Source: Gentiana macrophylla (Eukaryota; Streptophyta; Magnoliopsida; Gentianales; Gentianaceae). Taken from it: a DNA stretch of 64,000 nt. The position numbers and the translations under genes are program-made. Below are positions 10,563 to 22,527 of this stretch, piece by piece. Position 1 is the stretch's first letter. Every line of letters starts with the position of its first letter. Under the pieces are notes generated by a model, which did no database searches, had not been told where the DNA came from, and saw nothing but the letters and a program-made list of their open reading frames with translations. The stretch is from NCBI GenBank assembly GCA_026214975.1, contig CM047806.1:98479811-98543810 (forward strand), written 5' to 3'.

Positions 10563-12826
10563 GATATGGACGATATCAAAATGATTTTTTTTTCTCCAAT
10601 CCACTTCTAAATCCAATTTTTTTGATCCAATGTTATTCAAAAACCTCTTTGAATCTTAAAAAAATGTATTTTGAAGATACATGAAGAAAATATGAAAATG
10701 AGTTTAATGATATGATGAGGATAGAGATGATAAAGAAGATGAATATGAAGGTGAAGAAGATGAAGATGGGGATTTTTGTTAGTTTTACAAGACTGGGGAA
10801 AGTGGAAATATTATAAGCTGGTTGGAAAAAGTCTTTTTTTTTTTTCTGCAATGAAAATGGGGTGTATATGCAAATTTAGTAATTCGGAAATAATAGGTGT
10901 AAAACAATAGTAGATGTCATTTTTTTACCTCATTTTAATGAGGTTATGGGGTAGATTTGTGAGATATGAATAAGGACCCTTTTTAAGGTTAGAAAAAACC
11001 AATTTTAACTTTTAAAAAAAAAAACCAAATTTATCAAGAATTCTATTGGTAGCTCTTGTTACCTATGAGTAATAATTGCGTATATAAATTTTAATAAAAG
11101 TTTGTCCAAATCTTAGGCTAGCTTGGAATTTAGCTTAATGTTTCTTTGATGCATTTTGTTTAATTGTTTTCTCTGTACGTTGTGGACGTTTCACTTCTTG
11201 ATTTATAATAAAAAGCTCGTTTTTCAAACAAAAAAAAAAAAGGTTTGTCCAAACCTGACCCATACCACATAGACGGTGAAACCCCAAATTTCTGTGCAAA
11301 ATATCTTTTAACCGGTAAGGATATTTCTGTCTTATTTGAAAATAGTTTACGTTTCCCTTTTTTCCTTTATTTTTAATCATTTCTTAAGCTCCAATAAGCC
11401 TAAAATTGATCTAAGACTCGGAAAATGCTTTAAAAGGGATACATGAAGCCCTAGACCTCACAAAACTCACGTTTTCGAGGGTTTCAATGGAGTTTTGGGC
11501 TGATATCACAGACCCTCGCACGGGAAAGCACCCTAGACTTAGTTTTGGCAGATTCGACTAGCTTTTTTGGGTTCGTTCTGTAGATCAAATGTTGATTTTG
11601 AAGAAGTTTTGTTTCCAACAGCAGTTTCAGGCTTAGATTCGTCTTGTGAAGGTAATCATCAAAACCCCTGGTTGTTTTCGTAGTTTAATCTTGTTTTAGT
11701 TGGAATTCGTACTACCCAATATACGGTTTTTCGCTTGTTCGTAGATTCACAAAGTTCCTAGGGTAATCGTTGTTCGTTCATTGTTTGGCTTTTGATTTCT
11801 GTTCGTTTTCGTGGTAAGGAGTTCTTCTTATCAAAATGATCCCTTTGGTTTTAAGGATTATGCTTTTAAGTGTTTTAATCATTGTTTTTATGTTAAACTG
11901 CACGAATAATGAGTCAGCTTAAGTACAGATCATTCGGTATATTGACTCGAGTTTTGGTGGGTGTAAGAATACATTTAAATCCACACAAGTTTAAGTCTTC
12001 ATTTTGTCAATAAGAGCTATTTTGGGAAAAATTCTAAGCATACACTTACAGATTCTTCGACTTTGGAGACAAAATTAAGGGCTTGGTTTTGAAGCCACAA
12101 TTCATCGGATATCTGAGTCCGAATTTCATTTCATTCTTTGTAAGTTTTGGGAAATGAAAGACCACTAAGATTATCGTAATGATAATTCCGTAGTGTTGTA
12201 TCCCAATAACAACATGAGTCCGTCAATATCTACGAACATTGGCATATATATGGTTTCTTGTTGTGAAAGGAGTTTTAAATGGTTCAGTGTCTATTAAAGG
12301 TACAAACTCCTTTATAGTGATCATTGACTAAAGAATTGACACCCAAGGTCTTTCATCTACATGTTACTAATATGGTGTGGGTGTTGTATTATTTTATGAT
12401 AATAATGTTTGGTGGGAGTCTGAGTTCGTATGTTTGTAATAGACATGTTTTTTTTTTTTTTTTTTTTGCAAAATGAAGCTTTACATCCGAACTCATAAGG
12501 TTAAGGTTTTGTGATATGTATAAGGAGGACAAGTTGAAAATAGACACGTTACAACCACATTGCGTGTAATATTCATGTCACACTTTCATACTTGATCCAT
12601 GTCATTAAGTGGGATTGATGCATGTGACAATTGTTGGTTTAGCTGCATTTATTGCGATGAAAGCTACTTTGATCTTGTGTTGACTTAGCTGATGGACGAG
12701 ATTGTTGAAAATACTTGAGATGATAGGGGTTTTGGTTGAGCTCATAAGATTATGATATACTTTGTTGAATATATGTAACCCAAGTATGAGATTGTTGGTT
12801 ATTTATTTATAATTAATAATTTTAAC
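10563..12826. other. Unassigned intergenic sequence
   Basis: No gene, domain or bounded element recognised. Short open frames at 10633-10851 and 11135-11380 (minus) look like chance. There are T-runs at about 12448-12469 and A-runs near 11230. The stretch 11400-12300 has mixed composition and could hold an old LTR or UTR, but I cannot support a call. Confidence 0.4.
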
Positions 12827-13168
12827 TGTTAAAGTGTATAAGGAAATAAAGTTGCATATTTACTAGCACCAATTGGTTTTAATAGAATGGTAAGCATTTG
12901 ATCCTAACATGGTATCAGAGCCAGATGTCATGAGATCAAACCCTGGTGTGAACAATATTTTCCCCCATTTATATTGTGCAAGTGTTGGACTGACATAGTT
13001 GGTCTTTGTGAGCCTAGTTGGCTCAGGCTTGTTGTGTGCCTAGTTGGCATAGCCTTGAGCGCGCCCACACTTGAGGGGGCGTGTTAAAGTGTATAAGGAA
13101 ATAAAGTTGCACATTTACTAGCACCAATTGGTTTTAGTAGAATGATAATTAAGCGCTTGATTCTAACA
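12827..13168 (+). mobile_element. TRIM retrotransposon, complete
   Basis: A 342-bp terminal-repeat retrotransposon in miniature. LTRs are 12827-12909 and 13082-13168, both starting TGTTAAAGTG and ending CTAACA. The primer-binding site TGGTATCAGAGCC (initiator Met-tRNA type) abuts the left LTR at 12910-12922, and the polypurine tract CTTGAGGGGGCG abuts the right LTR. The 5-bp duplication TTAAC lies at 12822-12826 and 13169-13173. No coding capacity, so it would be moved only by enzymes from other elements. Confidence 0.95.
12910..12922 (+). other. Primer-binding site of TRIM
   Basis: TGGTATCAGAGCC directly follows the 5' LTR and is complementary to the 3' end of plant initiator methionine tRNA. 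Confidence 0.92.
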
Positions 13169-13173
13169 TTAAC

Positions 13174-14099
13174 GCGAGTCTACATATTTTTATTTACGGT
13201 ATCCGCTATTATTAAATCCTAATAAAAGTGGTGGTTCGCTTTGAGGTGGATTCTAAGTATTTTATATGTTGTGGACTTAAAGTGTAGATACTTAAAAAGT
13301 AATTTCTAATTATTTTGATTGGCGATTTTAGAAATTACAACTATAAATAAGAGTGTTATGGTACAAAAGACACGCATTACTTTTCACCTTCTTTGTTTCC
13401 TTCTAAAGAAAGATCTAAGGTTTGGTTTGTTGTCTTGGAAAGGCAATACCCGTGATGGCTACGTGACACAATGATCTTCCTAACAGATCCATGAACATTT
13501 TCATTTTAATTTCCACACTATTTTTATTGATTTAACATGAACGAGATCCTGGGACGAGGATTATATTACATAATGCTCAAACAAATAATTTTTCATTGAA
13601 TCCATGCATCGACCACTTTTCAAAGCTGTTGCAGTTCTCCTAGATCGGGGAAATAAAGTTTTTTTAGTTTCGATTTATGATACCGAAAAGGTAAAATGGT
13701 TTAATTGTGTTGTTGGGATAAAGCGGAAAAAATAATAATAAATAATATTTTGGTATTCTAAAGCAACATATATAAATATGAACAAAATCAATTTTCCAAT
13801 GTGACAGCTCGAGTATCATTCTTCAAATTTTATTCTAAGAACTCTAATTCTCTATCTTGATATGGTTTCAGGCATGAAATTGACAATATCAGATTGAGGA
13901 ATTATGATTCAAGTCTTGAATTCACTTGTAAGATTTTGGGTCATGTATGTTGAATTCGACGTTTTAATGTGAACCGGTGTTATTGAACCATCGCAAACAC
14001 TTCAAACTTTTAATAGATTTGAAATTAAGCTCATTGGATGTTGAGGCCTTTGGAGTTAACTACGATTTACCACACTCTTCTTTTTAGCAACGATTCGTG
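13174..14099. other. Unassigned; possible old LTR remnant
   Basis: AT-rich sequence with a TATA-like CTATAAATAAGAG at about 13342, followed by a stretch ending ACACAATGATCTTCCTAACA near 13490, which resembles a copia LTR end. No partner LTR or target duplication was found. Nothing else recognised. Confidence 0.3.
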
Positions 14100-14240
14100 T
14101 GGTGAAGATGGACTCGTTGTCTTGTGTTCAGCATCTCCAGTACTCCGGTGAGCTAGGAGGACCTATCCATTGGGATGCTTAGTGCGGATTGCTTATGTAG
14201 GGATTTGGAGTCTTGTTCGTTTTCATTCGTTCGGCGCTCT
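14100..14240 (+). pseudogene. RNase H (RVT_3) fragment, left part
   Basis: Encodes, with a frame break, a piece resembling the C-terminal RNase H domain of plant non-LTR retroelements and their domesticated relatives: a KMDSLSCVQHL-like strand carrying the catalytic-type Asp, then LCRDLESCSFSFVRRS. The frame runs into the target-site duplication GGCGCTCT (14233-14240) and resumes in phase at 43137 after the 29-kb insertion. It is older than the whole nest. Confidence 0.65.
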
Positions 14241-14374
14241 CAGGGCCGGCCCTCCAGTAAGGCGGAGGAGACGTTGGTCTTAGGTCCAACGGTGCCGGAG
14301 CCCAACATTACATGTTTAGCTAAAAGGGAAAAAAAATTCCGTGCAGATCCAACCAGATCCAACCTAATATAATG

Positions 14375-15956
14375 TGTTGGAACTGCCGTGGGTTAGGCCA
14401 CCCACGGGAAGTCAATGCACTTAAAGGCCTTGTAAATATTTATTCGCCTTCTCTTTTTATTTTTGTCTGAAACTAAGCTCAGTGAAAATCGATTTGAATA
14501 TGTTCGTTGTTTGCTTGGATATTCTAGTGCACTCATTGTAGGGAGCGTGGGAGCGAGTGGAGGTTTGGCTCTTTTATGGAATGACGATACGGATGTATTA
14601 ATTTCTACGTATAATTCTGGCCACATAGATGCTATCATTCACAGTACTTTGGCCCCACATTGGCGTTTCATAGGGTGCTATGGGAACCCTGTTGTTAGAG
14701 AGAGGGAGCATTCTTGGGCTTTGTTGCGCCGCCTGCATGAACGAATGTCCCTACTGTGGTTGGTGGCAGGGGATTTTAATGAGGTTCTTTCACGTACTGA
14801 GCTGGATGGTCCAAATCTACGTCCTTACCCGTAGATTGCAGCTTTTCAAAATTCCCTCACTGATTGTGACTTAACGGATTTGGGATATGTTGGGGCACCC
14901 TTTACATGGTATAAACGAGCGGATCGATTGGCGACTCGAGTTCGGTTGGATAGAGGTGTGGCTAACTTGGAGTGGCGCACTCTTTTCCCGCAGCACGTGG
15001 TGTATCACTTATCCAGTTCCAGGGTAGATCATGTTCCTATTTTCATTTCGTCAGCTAATCCTTTTGATAGGGGCTTGGTCAGGTGGACTCCGGTGCCACG
15101 CTATGATCCATTCTGGATTAGGGACCAGGAGTTTAAGGAATGTTTCAGAGAGTCTTGGCAGCATGGTACTATTCAAGGATCCTCTTCTCTCATAGGGAGG
15201 GTGACACAGGTTCGTAGTGAGTTGCGGCGTTGGAGTTCCCAGCGGCATGTGAATCTTGGGAAGCGTATAGCAGAGAAAGAGGAGGACCTGCGAAAGCTCT
15301 GGGAATCGTCTAGTTATTCAGTACAATAGGAATAGGTTCTTATGCAGCAAATAGATCAGTGGCAGACCATGTAAGAAGAGTATTGGCGGCAGAGAGGTTG
15401 AAGTGAGTGGCTGGTAATGACATATAGGAACACGCGGTATTTTCATCATAAGGCGGCGACTCGGAGGAAGCGCAATTCGATCCATTTGTTGCATGATACT
15501 CATGGGGTCGTGTGTGATGAGCCAGTAGATATGGAGCATGTGGTGGTGGATTACTTTCAGGCAATATATTCGTCGAGTGGCACCGCTATTGATCTTGATG
15601 GGTTACGATTTGCTGAGATTGAAGCCGGTCAGCAGCAGCACCTGGCCACTGCTTTTACTCGGGAGGAGGTTGTCGCTTTAAAACAGTTGCCAGGGAGGAA
15701 GTCACCTGGGCCTGATGGCATGCACGTGATTTTTCTGCAGAAATTCTGGGGTATTGTGGGGGACGATGTTCTACATGTGGTGTTGGATGTTTTGAATAAT
15801 GGTGCCCCCTAGGTTTGTTGAATGATACATATATTTCACTGATCCCAAAGGTTACTTCTCCCACCGTTATGACTGAGTTTCGCCCGATCGCTCTATGCAA
15901 TTTGATCTACAAGCTTATTTCTCGGGTGATAATTAATCGTCTAAAGGGGGTGATTG
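14375..15956 (+). pseudogene. LINE ORF2, endonuclease and N-terminal reverse transcriptase
   Basis: Endonuclease (exonuclease-endonuclease-phosphatase fold): WNCRGLGHPREV at the start, SETK near 14466, GDFNEV near 14771, GAPFTW near 14895 and the catalytic-type RVDHVPI near 15030. It is followed by a linker and the reverse-transcriptase entry motifs (RNTRYFH near 15425, LPGRKSPGPDG near 15690, LIPKV and [16 protein letters not shown] to 15930). One frame covers most of 14463-15812 but carries stops (for example 14832, 15327 and several between 15327 and 15417), and there is a frameshift before 14463 and another near 15812. ORF2 nicks the target and copies the RNA; this copy cannot. Confidence 0.88.
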
Positions 15957-17730
15957 TGTTGGAAGTTGCACCCGAAAGACAATTTCTGTAATTTTTTTTA
16001 TAATTAATAAATGACAGATTTATTCTCATCTTATTATTTGCTTCGTGCTTATAAGTAATACACTACTGAATACCCCAAGTCATATCGTATATAGCCATAT
16101 AACTTATTGTGTGTTACACTTGAGGATTAAGTTTATGGTGATATACACTTGAACTGTTAGTCCATGGTAAACTTAATAAAAGTATGGGGTCTATTGATTA
16201 AACCACCATTAATGCGCCCAGAACACTTTATGGTGTGACCGCCTTATCCGGACCGTCGACATTGGTTGTCTAAGTGGGGCATTTATATATGATGTAGTCC
16301 TATAGGACTGGACCGATTTAATCTGAGTTTCTCATATAATTCCGTGATTGAGAAATCTTATTAAATCACAAGATGGTCATATATAGATTAACCTTAATCC
16401 TGAAGTTATTACAGACTCCTACTTGTTTCAGGATAGAGTTTGATGTGTTCGTTAAGGATCGCTAAGAGGCGTGGTCCGAATCACTTTCACGTTGGCACTA
16501 TTCTGGAATGAGTGAGAAGTGTGTGTCTCACAGATATGGAATCCATTCCTTTCTGCGGGAAGTAGAAAGACAATCCCCTTATTTGTTAATCCTAGAAACT
16601 GATCGATCCCGGGAGTTTGTATTGGTTATGAACTAATTGATCACTAGTGAGTTAATGGTAAATAAGGATAAGATGTATTGAAGAGGGTTTACGGAAATAA
16701 TCCCGCTTCATTACGGATAGTCTATGGAGGGTTAGTTTATATGTAATGATTATATCAATGGACACTTATTGACTCGACTCGACGTTTGAGAATAAGTTAT
16801 ATCTATAATCGATAGAGTTCGGTTTCGGATTTATGGTGGCGTAATTCCGGAATTAATAAGTTAAGTAGAAATATTCTGTTTGATGAATATTTTATTCAAT
16901 TTATTGTAGCTATTGGTTATAGGTCCATGGTCCCCGGGTTGGCTCCTAACACGCGAGTGTTTTCTCGTTTTATGGAACCTCAAGAATAAATTAAATAGTT
17001 GGTCTATTTAATGAATATGCAATATTATTTATTTGGTAAATAATATGTAAAGTAGAAAATACATTTTCTTTTAAAATAAATGGCAAAAAGTGGCGCCTAC
17101 TTTTGTGATAAATTTGGGAAAAGAAATTTAACTAGATTATGTCACATGTGTAATTAATTAATTATCTATTTGTTGGATAATTACTGGATAAATTAAGAGA
17201 TTGTTTTTTTGGGAATTATCTCTTATTTTTATGGCAAAATTATCTTTTCTTATGGGAATAGTTAATTGTGGTGTGAAAATGATAACTCTCTTGACTAGTT
17301 ATTTTCCTATATAAAGAGAGTTTCTCCTAGCACAATAACAACCACAAAATTGCGCCACTTATTAAATAAAGGAGAGAAAAATTAGTTTCTTGTTCTAGTC
17401 ATTAAAATAAGAAAAACCTAAGGTTTTTCTTGTGCATATTCGAGGAGGTTCTACGGCGAGGATCAACGTCCACCAGTCGTCGCTAGGAGATACAATCTAA
17501 AGACTACGGCTTCTCCCTTTTGTCGATTTATCGTCTCTCTCTGGTTTGGGTATTTCTACTATCCTTCTTGTAGTTATTAATTATTTATGTGAATCGAATC
17601 ATGGTAAATCGCATGCAAATTTATTCGTAGCTTCCGTTGTGCATGATCGAGTGTCTCGATCAGTGCTGTGAATAAGATCTGAGATCCAATTATGGATCGG
17701 ATCCGGATTCGGGTTTCTGTATATCCAGCA
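15957..17730 (+). repeat. 5' LTR of copia-1
   Basis: Begins TGTTGGAAGTTGC, ends ATATCCAGCA. Contains a promoter-like CCTATATAAAGAGAG at about 17306-17320. Pairs with 38726-40501. Confidence 0.94.
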
Positions 17731-17748
17731 TGTTGTATCAGAGCGAGG
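17731..17748 (+). other. Primer-binding site of copia-1
   Basis: TGTTGTATCAGAGCGAGG directly follows the 5' LTR. It resembles the initiator Met-tRNA site TGGTATCAGAGC with a small change near the start. Confidence 0.75.
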
Positions 17749-17750
17749 TT

Positions 17751-17909
17751 AAAGCGATTTTGCGATTTTGATTGCATAATTAATTAATAAGGAGTGGAAT
17801 ATAATAAAATTGCATCTTTTAATTTTTTTAAAGCGATTTTGCGATTTTGATTGCATAATTAATTAATAAGGAGTGGAATAGAATAAAATTGCATCTTTTA
17901 ATTTTTTTT
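17751..17909 (+). repeat. 79-bp tandem duplication next to the copia-1 primer site
   Basis: Units 17751-17829 and 17830-17909, each starting AAAGCGATTTTGCG and ending in a T-run, are nearly identical. Confidence 0.93.
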
Positions 17910-18011
17910 ATGCGATTGAATGTTTTGGTTGACGAAATGGATTGGGGTTGGTACTTGTTTACCGTTAGATCTATTGTAAACCCATTTTTCCCGGATATAG
18001 GAAATTGTTGA

Positions 18012-18080
18012 AGATGGCAGGATTCGAACCCAGGCTGCTAGGGTGGAAGAAAGAGCGCTGCACCAACTCGGTTGAGAAAC
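18012..18080 (-). repeat. tRNA-like sequence in the copia-1 leader
   Basis: On the minus strand: ACCGAGTTGGTGCAGCGCTC (A-box-like) and, after a gap typical of a long variable region, GGGTTCGAATCCTGCC (perfect B box GGTTCGAATCC). The acceptor stem is not convincing. Probably a tRNA-derived relic rather than a gene. Confidence 0.45.
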
Positions 18081-18179
18081 TTTTGTTTAAGATTTGGACC
18101 AGAAAAATAATATACAATGCGGCGGCAGTTTATAATTAGATATTAGTAAACCTTTTGATAGTAGGGTTTATCTAGTTAT

Positions 18180-19980
18180 TTAATTTTAAGTTTATAGATT
18201 AGGTACGGGGGTACCAACGGTCCATCTCAGTGGTTTATTTTTCGCCTTTATTTTCTTTAGTGATTATTTATGTGATATAACCATGCCATGCATCATATTT
18301 ATGAATTCCACTCCTAGCATATGCATACATGTAGAGAATTAATATTGACATTAATTAGACATGTATCAACACGATAATTAATTTCGATTACAAATAAATT
18401 AAATTAATTAAAATGAACAGAATTTTATCGGCATATAAAATTCACATGATAAAATAAAATTTACTCGGTAAATTTAATTTTGGGATCTAAAAATCATTTG
18501 TGGATTTTAATTATGTAGTGACTATATAAAAGAATTTTAATAATTGAAAAATTGGAAAATCCGGAAAAGTTGGACACCAACTGAGCAAAAGGTTCGAAAA
18601 TTGGTTCGGGCGGTCAACAGGGCTTCGGTTCGACTCGACTTGACCGTCCAAGTGCGGGGTTAGCCACGGGGGTCCGGCAAGGTCAAGCTATCCGGCGAGT
18701 TTAGGCTCAATGGGGCAACCTTAGCCCGATTTTCAACCCAGCACCCGCACACGTGTGACGTTAGCGTCGGGGGTCCAGCAAGGTCGAGCTATCCGGTGAG
18801 TTTCGGCTCAATAGGGCAGCCTTAGCCCGATTCATCCAGCAGTCGTATATGAACCAACAAAGAGGACGGGTCGGCTTAGCCAATCCCGACACCGTTCGGT
18901 GAACTCGGTTAAAGCTCAGCCAGGGTTTAATACCGATAAGTTGGTGATTGATTTTCAAGATTTATTGTTTTCAAATTATTGAGATAAAATTCTACGATCC
19001 TAAAATTTTATCATGGCGATATTATGACTATAAAATTCTTTTGATGAATTTTAATTGTGTAGTATCTACACAAATTTCTAAATAATCGATAAATTGGAAA
19101 ACCATGAATAAGGTGTCGCTAGTTAGACAGTATTTGGAACCGATAAACTAATGAGAGCTTTACATTTCGTGATTTATTGTTTTCAAATTATTGAGAAATT
19201 AATAAGTCCTAATATATTAGGATTACAAAATTCTTGGTGAATTTTAATTGTGTAGCATCTACACAAAGAATTTATAAATCCATAAAATTGGAAAATCGTG
19301 CATATGGTGACACTAGTTAGACGGTATTTGGAACCGATAAACTAGTGGGAGGATTAAATTAAATATTCATGATCTATTGTTTTTGGATTGTTAGAAAATT
19401 CTAAAAATCCTAATGAAACTACCAAAATTTCAAAATAACGAGTGGGAGCGGGGAATGTGACAACCGACCCCTCGGCCTCTACTTTTGACACAAGCACGTG
19501 AGAGAAGGGTGACGTCTCGAGCCACTTTGATTACGGCCCCCTGCGGATGGCCTTCACCCCTATCAATTTTCAAGGCTTGGTCTCTGAAAGGATAGGATTT
19601 TGGGTACTCGTCGAGTCACTGACCGACCCTGCGGCGGCATACTCGGGGCGTACTTTGAGATCTGAAATAGTAGGTCACATTCAAAAGGATATTTTTGGAA
19701 ATATCTTGGCTGAAAAATGAAGGTAATCAACAATTGAATGAAGATGTTTGATTCTTAATGGTTTGATTGTTGAGAGAGATTGTCTCAATTTAACTATCAT
19801 TGTGTTGATACCGACCATGCGGCGGCAACATGATGTGAGGTTAAATCCTTGGAATGGTAGGATAAACTGCATGAATGACATCACGTTTATAATTCCTAAA
19901 ATAATTAATTGTTGTGGTGTATGTTTTGATTTATAATTCTGTTATAATTTATTTTTGCAACTACATATCATCTCAAGGTA
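18180..19980 (+). repeat. Copia-1 non-coding leader with tandem repeats
   Basis: About 1.8 kb without a coding frame. A segment of about 72 bp (GGGGGTCC(G/A)GCAAGGTC ... CCTTAGCCCGATT) occurs at about 18661-18733 and 18761-18832. A longer unit containing TTTATTGTTTTCAAATTATT, TTTTAATTGTGTAG and CGATAAACTA recurs at about 18960-19150 and 19170-19350. The leader has a counterpart in copia-2 (about 33250-35200, opposite strand). Confidence 0.75.
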
Positions 19981-22527
19981 TCTAAACTGCTAAACACGAT
20001 AAATTGACAAATGATGACTTCGTAAAAGTGGAAAAGTAACAAGAACGTTGAACTCATAAATCGAGAATGCAAATTAATTTTTTGGAATAGGATGTTCCTC
20101 TTGAGTCTACAAACTTAAGTGACATTGATAAGTATGTCACTGCTGTCACTTGTGTTAAGCGAGAGACAAAACAAAATTAGTTCAAAGATGACGAGAATGA
20201 TTCGGTATCAATCTCACCTAGACATCCCACAGTTCATGAGTAGTGTCTACTCAAATGAACTGCTAGTTCACGGCCATTTCCTTTAAAGAAAGCCAAGAAT
20301 GGGAAGGTAAATGTCTACAAGTATAAGTCGTCTAAACTAAATAAGTTAAAGGCTAAACCGAAATATTAGTCAAAGAAAGTAAAGGATAAGGAAAGTGATT
20401 TCGGATCACTAACCTATGAATCCTTATAGACTTTCTTAACCGAGTAATTTTGACTCAGAAGCTAAAGTTCTTTTGTTAGAACAAGGTAGCTGGGAATTCA
20501 TGATAAATAGTGGACAACGGGCAGTTATTTCAGCTAAGATAGTGACAGTGATATAAGGAAATAAATTTCGAATTTTAATCCTAGAATATCAAAGAAATAT
20601 AATTTCTATTTTCAGATTCGTTGGAACAAATGGATTCACTTTCACGTCGATAATATAGTTGCCTTAAAGAAAGTGAATATGACATTTGTATACGATTCTG
20701 AGACTCGGACTTTTGTCTGATAAAGTCAAAACCACTAAGTAATGCTAAAAAGGTATATGTAACACATCATAAACTATTAAGACAAATGGTTTCCGTATTT
20801 AGATAAACGATTCTTCAATATCTATTAATTAGTGCATATATCCTAGAGATAAGATCTGAAGACTGGCTAAGGGTGATTCCTATCTCCCAGTCTAAGAACA
20901 CCATCTCAAAAGAAAAATGACTAAGTAAACTTTCAATTAGGAAAGGTTAATAGAGCTAAAGAAGTATCATAGCTTGTTCATATTGACCTTCGGGGTCTTA
21001 TGAAGGATACAAGCTAGTGGGAGCTTTTGAGTAATAGACCTTGTTGTCTAATGACTACTCGAAACGCCGATTAGTTTGTCTAAATATTGGAGGAATCTCT
21101 GATATTACCAGAGAAATGAGTATTCAATGCTCAAATATAAGCTATGGCATGGTTTTGTCACTGATGCTTGGCCTACCTCCAGTGAAATGATTTCACTGAA
21201 AAGATAAACCATAGATTGTCTTGTATAGTTATTGATATGCTACAATACACTGCTTAACTCAATTAAGATATTGGTTGCAAAATAACGGTTTACATTATTA
21301 TGTAATACCGAGAAGTCTACCTAGAAGATGCTTATGAATTTGTGGATAAAGAGTGAAGTGCATTTACTCCACTCCCGCAAATAGAGGCATTTAGCATTTA
21401 TGCTTGAAGGTAGGACTGGAGATTTTGCATACAAGTTCAGATGGTGACTGATCGTGAAATATCTTAATACAATGAGTATAGGTTGGTTATTAGATTCTGA
21501 AGATCGGATAATGACGGTTGTACTGTCGCACCCTTTCTGAAAGAATGTTTAAATAACAACCTTGGACCTTGAAGAAAAGATACTCAAGGAGTTGCTATCT
21601 GATTTAATCAGACCACATCCAACATTGGTTGTTGGGGAATACGCTGATAAATACTACTAAACCAGATCAGAATGTCAATCCACCCAAATGCAGTGAGAGT
21701 ATGGTTTATCCATTGACTCACTGTGATCATCTGAGACTTTCTGAGCCTCTGGGGTGATTGATCACCTATGGTCTTTTAGGGAAGACTGTATAGGATTCTG
21801 ACAATAGGAGGTTGGTTTAAAGCCACAAACCTGTATATGGAGTTTTGGTACTCCAGTTCTGTTCATACTCTAATAGAACCACCTGAGTGTCTCAGGCCCA
21901 GTGGGAGAAATTGGATCTACATGGAAAAGAGTCAAATGAATGGGAAAGTTTAACTTTCTAAGCAAAGCCAAGTGGTCTAGGGGTAATTCCCTGAGAAGTA
22001 GAGAGTTAACCAGGGGTGATGCCCTAAAACTCTCTCACCATTCCGCCTTGCTTGACTCCCTGGAAAGCCGAAAGACTAACATGGGTGATGCCTTGAAACT
22101 TTCTTGCCGTACAAAGGAGCTTGAATTCATTCGAAACAGAAGGATTTTAGCTTAAAGCCAATGGTAGATTGACTGCCTATGCTTAAATCCATTGATGGAT
22201 TAAAGTAAACCTCTAGGTCATTAAAATCCACATATATGAAATGTGCGAGCTTGACCAAAAGTATTGATGAGTCTTTTGTAGACTGGAGAATCAATATTGG
22301 TAAAGTAGTTGATGTTAGTGTTTATAAAGGATAACACTGCAACAGTTGAGAACAACATGAGTGTGTTATCTGAAGTCAAGAACTAACGAGCCAAAGCTTC
22401 TCTGAATCAAAGTAGTGGACTATATTCTCAGAAATCGATTCGGTCGAGTTCATGAGAACAAGTTGTGGCAGTGTCCCATACATCTTATTGGTTAAGATGT
22501 TGATGCATTTCTTTGCATGCTAGATTC
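19981..22527 (+). pseudogene. Copia-1 gag-pol remnant, 5' portion
   Basis: Heavily decayed sequence with no open frame above about 70 codons. It is placed as gag-pol because it lies between leader and pol end and because it aligns by eye with the opposite strand of copia-2 (for example 22310-22500 against 25180-25400; 20660-20740 against the copia-2 sequence around the LARD insertion). A piece near 20975-21060 reads like a copia integrase (VHIDL followed by DYSKRR in another frame). No catalytic site can be confirmed. It is cut at GATTC by copia-2. Confidence 0.55.

Noticed and set aside
12440..12470. T-tract as a LINE or SINE tail
   Set aside because: No target duplication or coding sequence next to it; treated as simple sequence.
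18012..18080. tRNA gene on the minus strand
   Set aside because: A- and B-box-like sequences are present, but no convincing acceptor stem or anticodon arm; kept only as a tRNA-like relic.
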